This document shows, one piece after another, positions 57,615 through 64,000 of a DNA stretch of 64,000 nucleotides (positions are counted from its first letter, which is position 1; each line of letters starts with the position of its first letter). The notes beneath the pieces are model-generated. The model made no database searches. It was not told the DNA's origin and saw nothing but the letters and a program-made list of their open reading frames with translations. Origin of the DNA: CAWGYT01 sp963826795 (GTDB lineage: Bacteria > Planctomycetota > Planctomycetia > Pirellulales > Pirellulaceae); contig CAWGYT010000030.1 of assembly GCA_963826795.1 (NCBI GenBank), positions 1 through 64,000 on the forward strand. Direction: 5' to 3'. The translations under genes and the position numbers were made by a program.

Positions 57615-57870
57615 CGAGCACCTCCGATCGAAACGGCCCGATCTGTTTGGGAGGCAAGTTCACCACGGCGAGAACCTGTCGCCCCACCAACTCGTGACGG
57701 GAATATAGCGTTGTAATCTGAGCGCTCGACAGCTTCACCCCGATTGCGGGGCCAAAATCGACCTGGAGCTTGTAGGCCGGGTTGCGGGCTTCAGGGAACT
57801 CTTCCGCGGAAATGATCGTACCCACCCGCAGCTCAATCCGCTCGAAATCCGACCACGTAATCGTTTCCAT
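57532..57870 (-). CDS. csaA: tRNA-binding chaperone-like protein CsaA
   Basis: 112 residues from the ATG at 57870, which has GGAGG 8 bases upstream. It is a single OB-fold tRNA-binding domain of the CsaA/EMAP type: ITWSDFERIELRVGTIISAEEFPEARNPAYKLQVDFG, LYSRHELVGRQVLAVVNLPPKQIGPFRSEVLVTG. CsaA binds tRNA and has been linked to protein export in Bacillus. It is convergent with the metalloprotease gene and overlaps its last 83 bases in the opposite strand. Confidence 0.92.
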   Translation of the reverse strand: METITWSDFERIELRVGTIISAEEFPEARNPAYKLQVDFGPAIGVKLSSAQITTLYSRHELVGRQVLAVVNLPPKQIGPFRSEVLVTGIVGADGAVVLAVPDRRVPNGLRLA

Positions 57871-57904
57871 ATCGAGGTTCCTCCAAGGGACGGGAGGCCG
57901 AGCC

Positions 57905-58022
57905 ATTTACGGGAGGGCGAGGTGTTACGGGAGCCTCGCCCTACTGATTGCGCCTCGCCCTCCCGATTGCACTCGCCCCTCCCGATTGCGCCTCGCCCCT
58001 CCCGATTGCGCCTCGGGCTGCC
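57905..58022. repeat. GGGAGGGCGA-family repeat, degenerate, with short tandem copies
   Basis: AGGGCGAGG...CCTCGCCCT forms a 9-bp hairpin at about 57913-57942, and CCTCCCGATTGCGCCTCGCC-type 20-22-bp units repeat three times after it. Related to the repeats at 1810 and 13957. Confidence 0.55.
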
Positions 58023-58100
58023 GTTTGAGCGTCACGCAAGATTGAACTAAGGTTTCGAAACCCTACTCTTCTCTCCCTCGGCGCTTCGGAGGTTTCGACC

Positions 58101-59921
58101 GTGCAACGATCTTTCCTTTATCGCTTCTTGCCGCTCGTCTTTGCATTCCTTCTTACGGCCTGCGTGGTTCGATCTGCCTCTGGTGACAAAACGCCCATGT
58201 TCGTGGCGTCGTTCGCGGGCTACGATCGTTTCGCTGCCGATCTGGAGATGGTGGGGGCATTGTGTGACCGACCCGCCGTTCGCCAAGCAGTCGAAGGACT
58301 GATTGCCATGTCGACTCAAGGGCGAGGGCTGGAAGGGATCGACGCGACCCAACCCTGGGGACTTGTCGTCTACGAACATCAGGATGACATGGCCCCGATC
58401 GCGTTGCTGCCCGTGAGCGATTTCGAAGAGGTCGCCGACACGTTCGAGTTGATGACCGGGATCGAGCTGACCCAACGATCCACGGGGGTGTTTCGATTCG
58501 ACTATCTCGGCCAACGGTATTTCGTCAAGGAGAACGCCGGATACGCGATGGTCGCCCCGGAAACCGAGTTCTTCGAATACATCCAAGACAAGCCCTCCCG
58601 GCATCTCGAAGAACTTGCCGCTCGCTTTGACCTTGCCGCTCAAATTAACCTGCAAGCCGTTCCGATTCAAGCTCGCGAGGCTTTCCTCATCGGCTTGATG
58701 GCGAGCCCCGGCACAGACGACGCGGCACCGGGCGAAGCGGGTGACTTTCTGGAAGGCAATGAGGGTGTCGTCGCGGCGGTGGCGGAAGTGGAAAGCGAAG
58801 ACGACGCTGACGACGACGACGACGATGAAGACGGCGCAGACGACGAAGAAGACGAAGAAGAAGACGAAGAAGATGATGATGATGATGATGATGAAGTTGA
58901 AGGTGGCGAGACGGAGCTCAAGCAGATCCTGACCGAAGTCGTGGAACGTATGGGAGCCCAAACGCTGCTGATGCTCGCCCAGCAAGGCCGCTCGATCACG
59001 ATCGGCGTCAAATTGGACGAGCAACAGCGTGATATTTCGTTGGACGTCCGACTAGAGGCTTTACCGGGAACGGATCTGGCTCGCCAGCTTGATGAGCTGG
59101 ATCAGCGGCGTAGTCGGTTTGCAGGGTTTGTTCGGCCCGACGCCACGTTTGCCGTCAATGGCACTTTTCCGAATGCCTTGAGCCGACACGAGGACGTGAT
59201 CGAAAAAACGCTGGACCAGATCCATGATCGGGTCGTGGCGCGGCTTGAGGAGGCCGAATTGCGGGATCCGGACCTGGAGTTGGCTGTGCAATCGCTGAAT
59301 GATCTGCGGGAGGTTGTGCACGGCACGCTGGTTTCCGACGAGGTTGACTTTGGCGGGCAGGTGAAGTTTCGTCCCGGAGACCTGAATCTGGTGTTTGGAT
59401 ACCAGATCGTCAGGGACGCCCAGGCAGCGGCTGCTGTGGACCGACTGGTCACGATCCTTACGCCCCGCGACGATTCGTTCTCGATCGCCTCCACCCGTGT
59501 GGACGGAATTTCGTGGCATCAATTTCGCATGCCCGTCGACGAAGACGACGAGGCTCGGGAGGTTTTCGGCGACAAGATGAGCTTGATGATCGGCCTGGGA
59601 GAGGATGTCCTGTACGTGGGAGTTGGCCGACAACCGGAATCGCTGATCAAGGAATGTATCGCGAATTCGTCATCCGAAGTCGGACAGGATGTTCCCGTGT
59701 TCAGGTCGGCGATTTCAGTCGGGGACTTGATTGCGGCTGCGGGTGAACTGGACACCGACCCCAAGGCCCAACAACTGACCGCGGTTCTGGCGAAGCAAGA
59801 TGGAGCTCGTCAAATTGAGATCGAGGCGACGAGCGATGACGCCTCGCTGGATTTCACGATTCGCGTCGCTCCTGGCCTGCTAAGAGCCTTTGCGGAGCTG
59901 GTTGAGGACGACCTGCGGTAA
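58101..59921 (+). CDS. lipoprotein-like protein with acidic tract, unknown
   Basis: 606 residues. N-terminal signal with a lipobox-like end (FLPLVFAFLLTAC). The first ~200 residues and the last ~330 look like one conserved fold (MVAPETEFFEYIQDKPSRHLEELAARFDLAAQINLQA; FRPGDLNLVFGYQIVRDAQAAAAVDRLV; LMIGLGEDVLYVGVGRQPESLI). Between them, about residues 228-270, is a nearly pure Asp/Glu stretch of about 40 residues coded by GAC/GAT/GAA repeats. I do not recognise the family. The acidic tract may bind calcium or cations, or may be a repeat expansion. Confidence 0.75.
   Translation: MQRSFLYRFLPLVFAFLLTACVVRSASGDKTPMFVASFAGYDRFAADLEMVGALCDRPAVRQAVEGLIAMSTQGRGLEGIDATQPWGLVVYEHQDDMAPIALLPVSDFEEVADTFELMTGIELTQRSTGVFRFDYLGQRYFVKENAGYAMVAPETEFFEYIQDKPSRHLEELAARFDLAAQINLQAVPIQAREAFLIGLMASPGTDDAAPGEAGDFLEGNEGVVAAVAEVESEDDADDDDDDEDGADDEEDEEEDEEDDDDDDDEVEGGETELKQILTEVVERMGAQTLLMLAQQGRSITIGVKLDEQQRDISLDVRLEALPGTDLARQLDELDQRRSRFAGFVRPDATFAVNGTFPNALSRHEDVIEKTLDQIHDRVVARLEEAELRDPDLELAVQSLNDLREVVHGTLVSDEVDFGGQVKFRPGDLNLVFGYQIVRDAQAAAAVDRLVTILTPRDDSFSIASTRVDGISWHQFRMPVDEDDEAREVFGDKMSLMIGLGEDVLYVGVGRQPESLIKECIANSSSEVGQDVPVFRSAISVGDLIAAAGELDTDPKAQQLTAVLAKQDGARQIEIEATSDDASLDFTIRVAPGLLRAFAELVEDDLR
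58795..58915 (+). repeat. GAN trinucleotide tract coding the acidic stretch
   Basis: A run of GAC, GAA and GAT codons, including ATGATGATGATGATG on the same strand, encodes the Asp/Glu stretch. The opposite frame reads as poly-Ser/Phe/Val. Confidence 0.8.
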
Positions 59922-60002
59922 ATCTCGCCGACACGAGGTTGGGAAAAGGGGGCAGGGAAAAGGCACCTGGCCCCATCCTGTTCGGCTCGATTCTCGTGTG
60001 GC

Positions 60003-60030
60003 AAGGGAAGATGCCCGCCGCTCGCCGGCG
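60003..60030. repeat. REP-like hairpin
   Basis: CCCGCCGCTCGCCGGCGGG, same stem as at 10231 with loop CTCGC. Confidence 0.7.
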
Positions 60031-60129
60031 GGAGCTTCACGATCGCTGCGAGATCGTGCATCGGCAGGCCGCCAACGCGTCCGCCGCGAGATTGATCTGC
60101 GGGTGTCGAAAAAGAACGTTGCAACGAAC

Positions 60130-61000
60130 TCAGACGAACTCAGACGAACTCAGACGGTCTACTTTTCCACAGACGAACTCAGACGGTCTACTTTTCCAGA
60201 CGAACTCAGACCGAACGGACTCAGACGGTCTACTTTTCAACGAACTCAGACGGTCGACGGAACGGACTCAGACGGTCTACTTCTCGGACGACTCGACGGA
60301 CGAACTCAGACGGTCTACTTCTCGACTGTCAGCTTCCGGGACGGACGAACTCAGACGGTCTACTTCCCGACTGTCAGCTTCCGGGACGCGGGAAGGCAGC
60401 CCGAGCGCGTCCAATCGGAGTCCTTTCGGGCGACAGGTGGACCAAGGAATCGTGAGCACGGATGATCGCAGATGCTAGACCGTCTGGCGTCGTCTCTGCA
60501 GATGCTAGACCGTCTGGCGTCGTCGTCGTCGTCTTGTCGTAGACCGTCTGGGATCGTGGTTGGGGCCCCCTCATCCGGCCTTCGGCCACCTTCTCCCGCG
60601 CTGGGGAGAAGGGACGGGGTGCGGTTGTTCTTTTGCGCAGTTGGAGTAGGAACGAAGAAGGAACGCGGTACGGAGACGTGGCGCTGTCACCTCTCCCGAG
60701 GAAGAGCAAGCGGCTCCGCGCCGACGCCAGCGGTCGAGCGAACGAGACCGAACGGACTCAGACGGTCTACTTTTCAACGAACTCAGACGACGAACTCAGA
60801 CGGTCTACTTCTCGACTGTCAGCTTCCGGGACGCGGGAAGGCAGCCCGAGCGCGTCCAATCGGAGTCCTTTCGGGCGACAGGTGGACCAAGGAATTGTGA
60901 GCACGGATGATCGCAGATGCTAGACCGTCTGGCGTCGTCGTCTTGTCGTAGACCGTCTGGGATCGTGTGGGATCGTGGTTGTCGTAGACCGTCTGGGATC
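60130..61000. repeat. cluster of CAGACGGTCTAC / GTAGACCGTCTG copies
   Basis: CAGACGGTCTAC (complement of GTAGACCGTCTG) starts at 60151, 60180, 60222, 60269, 60307, 60352 and again near 60749 and 60802; forms with the opposite orientation (TAGACCGTCTGG) start near 60475, 60505, 60539, 60917, 60949 and 60984. Each is the 12-mer that ends the 116-bp repeat at 1565 and 2032. Confidence 0.9.
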
Positions 61001-61195
61001 GTGGTTGGGGCCCCCTCATCCGGCCTTCGGCCACCTTCTCCCGCGCCTGGGGAGAAGGGACGGGGTGCGGTTGTTTTTTGCGCGGTTGGAGTAGGAACGA
61101 AGAAGGAACGCGGTGCGGAGACGTGGCGCTGTCACCTCTCCCGAGGAAGAGTAAGCGGCTCCGCGCCGACGCCAGCGGTCGAGCGAACGAGAAGT
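60345..61195. repeat. 445-bp tandem duplication
   Basis: Three landmarks repeat at the same offset of 445 bp: AGCTTCCGGGACGCGGGAAG (60376 and 60821), GGGGCCCCCTCATCCGG (60562 and 61007) and GGAGTAGGAACGAAGAAGG (60643 and 61088). Together they show a tandem duplication of the repeat-rich segment with only a few differences. Confidence 0.85.
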
Positions 61196-61481
61196 CCGCT
61201 ATCCGGGCAGTCCGCAAGTCCAAGCCGGTCTACGCAAGTCCGAGACGACCTACAGGCTCCAGAGTCATTCGACAGCAAGGGGAAGCCCCAGGCGTGACCG
61301 GCGGCGATGAGGGCACGGAAGTAGACCGTCTAAGTTCGCGTCTAAGTTCGCGTCTCGTGCCATGGGAACTCTTCCTTGCGAGCCTCCGCTCGCGAGATGA
61401 TCTTGCAGGATCTGGAGTTCACATTTCTTATTAAATGCCCAATTTCACCAATGTCAATCCGCGAAGATTGCGCTCGGTCGT

Positions 61482-63637
61482 TTAGGTGATCCGCAGCGGA
61501 AGCGAGCGGCAGCGGACGCCGCGGGCGTGAAAAATTGCATTGGCGATGGCCGGCGCGATGGCAATGATGGGCGTCTCGCCTGCGCCAACCGAAGGTAGGT
61601 CCGGTCGATCGAGCAGCTCAATGTCCAGCTCGGGCATGTCGTGCATCCGCGGGACGCGATATTGTGAAAAGCGGGGATTCATGATCTGTCCCTGCTGGAA
61701 CTCGATCTCCTCAAACAGAGCGCCGCCCAACCCCATCACCAGACAGCCTTCCACCTGGGTGCGCAGGTTCGCCGGATTCTGAATCGCACCGCACTCGAAA
61801 GCCTGGCAGATCCGCAACACACGCACGGCCGAGCCCTCGACTTCGACCTCGACACAGGCGGCGACGTACGAACCTTTCTCGGTTCCACAGGCAAGCCCGA
61901 CTCCGCGGTTCGGCGACCGATCGCTCCGACGCGTGGACCATTGAAACTTGCGGGCCGCCGCTTGCAGCACGTCTTTCAAGCGGCCCGGCTCAAGGTGGCG
62001 GAGCCGAAACTCGAGTGGATCCGCGGCGGCAAGTTCGGCCAGCTCGTCCATCGACGACTCGCGCGCGAAGGTGTTCGCGGTCGAGGCCAGTGCGCGATAC
62101 GAACCCTGACGAAGGGGCGAGTCGGCGGCGATAAACCGAGTCCGTCGGCTGGGCACTTGATAAGGCGTCTCGAGCGCGGACTCGCCTGAGTTGTAGTTGA
62201 CAAAAATCCAGCTGATCAAATCCCCGGAAGCGTTCAGGCCCGCCTGGACCTCGATCCACCCTGCCGGGCGAAAGTACGCCCAGGTGAACTCTTCCTCACG
62301 CGTCCATTGCAAGCGGACCGGGCGGCCCGCCGCCTGAGACAGCCGCGCCGCCTCGATCGCCACCTCGCCGGTATGCTTGCCGCCGAACCCACCGCCCGTA
62401 TCCGGGACGATCACGCGCACCTGGTCGTCGGCAAGGCGGAACGCCTGCTGGAGTTCTTGTTGGACGCGCGGGTTGCTGCGTCCCCGTCCAAACCGTCAGC
62501 CTGCCTTGGTCCCATTCGGCCACCGCCGCTCGAGTCTCCATGGGCGCGTGTTGGATGTACGCAACGGAATAGTCTGCCGAAAGCCTCCGCACCGCGTCGG
62601 CCAGGGCTGCTTCCGGATCGCCCGACGTTCGATTGCCGCGCCGATCGTCGTCGTTGTCACGTGCGGTCTGCTTCAGATGTTCGAACAGCTGCCGACTCGA
62701 AGGGTGACTGGGTCGATCCCACTGGGCCGATTCAGCCAACGCGTCAAGGGCCTTGGCTGCTTGCCACGAAGTCGGCGCGGCACAGCCGACGAAGTTGCCG
62801 TCCTTCACGACGATCACTCCGTCCATCGCCTCAGCCGGACCCAGTTCCAGCGACTTGAGCGTGGCACCGTATGAGATGGGTCGAAGCACTTTGCCGTAGA
62901 GCATGTTGGGCCGGGTGATGTCGGACGGGAACCGGGCGGCTCCAGTTACGATCTCGCGGGCGCCGACCTTGGGAACGGGTGTCCCCAGCACGCGCCAGCG
63001 ATCGACCGGCGTGATCGTCACGCCGTCGGGCGTAGGGAAAGACTCCAGCTTGGCGCAGTGGATTGCTCTGCCCGTCAACTGCCAACTCGGCGAGCGTGAC
63101 CTGTTTCCCTTCGCGCGTTCGAAATACGTCCTCTTCCTGGGTAACTTCCGCGCGATCGACGCCCAAGTGCTCGGCGGCAAAGCTGACAAACGCCTCGCGT
63201 GCCGCGGCCGCCGCGCTGCGCATGCGCGGGACGGTGGAGGGCGTGGTTCGACTGCCGGCGGTGCCGCCGTCGTCGGGGCAGGATTGCGTGTCGGCCATCA
63301 CCAGGCGTATTTGGCTGAGCGGCAGCCGCAGCTCTTCCGCGGCCGCCTGCGTAATTTGCGTCCTCGCTCCCTGACCGACTTCGACCTTGCTGGTGAACAC
63401 GGTCACCACCCCGTCGATGCCCACGTGAAATCGTGCCGAAAGCGGTTCATCTCGCCGCGCGTTTCGTCCGCCACGACGTTGGGCGCTCGAGCCGCGCGCG
63501 GAGACCGCGACGATCAAGCCTGCGCCCAGCGTCTGAACAAACGCTCGCCGATTCGGCTCGAACTGAATCGGTCGGATTTCGCGCAGCTCGTAACGCTCTA
63601 CCTCGGACAGCGGACCATCGAAAGGATTCAGGGCCAT
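61482..63637 (-). pseudogene. molybdopterin-binding large subunit, isoquinoline 1-oxidoreductase-like, two frameshifts
   Basis: Xanthine dehydrogenase superfamily large subunit of the exported IorB type. N-terminus has a Tat-like signal (NRRAFVQTLGAGLIVAVSARG); blocks are SKVEVGQGARTQITQAAAEELRLPLSQIRLVMADT, DGGTAGSRTTPSTVPRMR, TGAARFPSDITRPNMLYGKVLRP, IVPDTGGGFGGKHTGEVAIEAARLSQ, and near the C-terminus VGAGETPI, which contains the conserved catalytic Glu. Breaks: near 63069-63074 (removing one G gives AVDGRAIHCAKL) and near 62463-62472 (restoring two bases in GCGCG gives QQPARVQQELQQAFRL). The iron-sulfur subunit gene lies 38 bases upstream. Oxidises N-heterocyclic or aldehyde-like substrates; exact substrate unknown. 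Confidence 0.85.
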
Positions 63638-63675
63638 CAGAGGGCTCCCAGAAGTCGTGTGAGTTGAGCTGTCGG

Positions 63676-64000
63676 TCAAACGCGACGGACGGCTTGTTCA
63701 ACGGCGGCCAGAATGTTCCGATAGTTGGCACACCGACAGATGTGCTCGCTCATGGCCGCCACGATCGCCTCACGCGAGGTGCCCGGGTTGTCGCGGGCCA
63801 GCGCAACTGCGGTCATGATGTGGCCGGGAATACAATAGCCGCACTGCATCGCCTGATGGTCGAGAAACGCCTGCTGCACTTCGTGGAGCCGATCGGATGA
63901 ACTCAGGCCCTCGATCGTTTCAATGGTCTGACCTTCCGCGTCGACGATCGAGGTGATGCAGGAACGTCTCGGTACGCCACCTATGAGCACCGTGCAGGCG
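63676..64000 (-). CDS. [2Fe-2S] small subunit of molybdenum hydroxylase (partial)
   Basis: The C-terminal ~105 residues are present; the N-terminal ferredoxin-like part continues past the window edge. Visible are the second [2Fe-2S] site QCGYCIPGHIMTAVALAR and CRCANYRNILAAVEQAV, with the spacing CxxC and CxC of CoxS/IorA-type small subunits, preceded by VLIGGVPRRSC. It passes electrons to the large subunit encoded immediately downstream. The reading ends at 63676 and the large subunit starts at 63637. Confidence 0.9.
   Translation of the reverse strand, partial: ACTVLIGGVPRRSCITSIVDAEGQTIETIEGLSSSDRLHEVQQAFLDHQAMQCGYCIPGHIMTAVALARDNPGTSREAIVAAMSEHICRCANYRNILAAVEQAVRRV

Larger units (their letters stand above)
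59922..61481. other. 1.5-kb repeat region, no gene
   Basis: Holds the REP-like hairpin, the GTAGACCGTCTG cluster, the 445-bp duplication and two inverted units of the RPDEG-type repeat. Open frames here are repeats in other frames. Confidence 0.8.

Noticed and set aside
58047..59024. 325-codon minus-strand frame with a poly-Ile/Phe/Val run
   Set aside because: The hydrophobic run is the antisense reading of the GAN repeat, not a membrane segment.
60120..61440. Several 100-190-codon frames
   Set aside because: All are translations of the CAGACGGTCTAC, REP-like and RPDEG-type repeats and have no non-repeat content.

Overview
The window is a high-GC chromosomal segment of a planctomycete (Planctomycetota, most likely Pirellulales or a relative). 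The evidence is the protein content: PSCyt1/DUF1549/DUF1553 cytochromes paired with DUF1501 proteins, a DUF1592/DUF1552 pair, Tat-exported Gfo/Idh/MocA proteins, a sulfatase, a FloA flotillin, an ECF sigma factor next to a membrane Ser/Thr kinase with TPRs, and large secreted proteins carrying an N-terminal LExLExRxLL motif and dockerin-like repeats. No rRNA, tRNA, phage, plasmid or CRISPR feature was recognised.

Layout. 0.4-2.5 kb: a REP-associated Y1 transposase (RAYT) and a cluster of repeats containing GTAGACCGTCTG. 2.5-6.3 kb: a DUF1501 gene and a planctomycete cytochrome gene, each frameshifted. 6.5-13.8 kb: lactonase-like protein, MarR regulator plus SDR dehydrogenase, cupin, methyltransferase, an internally deleted HAD remnant, sulfatase, STAS protein. 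14-15.3 kb: floA with a strongly folded, terminator-ended RNA candidate upstream. 15.4-17.4 kb: a fused double-domain RAYT between clusters of hairpin repeats, including seven 71-bp tandem units. 17.4-24.2 kb: HEAT-repeat protein (frameshifted), Gfo/Idh oxidoreductase, a secreted protein of unknown function, phosphofructokinase. 24.4-32.4 kb: two tail-to-tail c-type cytochrome/partner pairs. 32.6-40.8 kb: conserved hypothetical, frameshifted Gfo/Idh, frameshifted PQQ beta-propeller, pRiA4b-like and TfoX-C proteins, CIA30-like protein, small membrane protein. 40.8-44.8 kb: nucleoside hydrolase-rbsK-rbsB-rbsC operon without a visible ATPase gene. 44.8-57.6 kb: LamG/dockerin/PEP-CTERM protein, a 144-147-bp repeat array, an SdrD-B/dockerin protein, and divergently an ECF sigma factor, a kinase and a metalloprotease with dockerin repeats. 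57.5-60 kb: csaA and a lipoprotein-like protein with a long acidic tract. 60-61.4 kb: a second GTAGACCGTCTG cluster with a 445-bp tandem duplication. 61.5-64 kb: the two subunits of an isoquinoline-oxidoreductase-like molybdenum hydroxylase, the small one cut by the window end.

Working together: the cytochrome/DUF1501 pairs, sulfatase, lactonase-like protein, Gfo/Idh proteins and PQQ protein fit the secreted polymer-degrading life of planctomycetes. The nucleoside hydrolase-Rbs operon reads as ribose scavenging from extracytoplasmic nucleosides. The sigma/kinase/metalloprotease cluster reads as a signalling unit next to its own dockerin-bearing surface proteins.

Two cautions. At least nine places where conserved genes break can each be repaired by one or two bases in a short homopolymer or GC run, so many apparent pseudogenes may be sequencing errors. 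Several hairpin repeat families are dense here and produce many false open reading frames.
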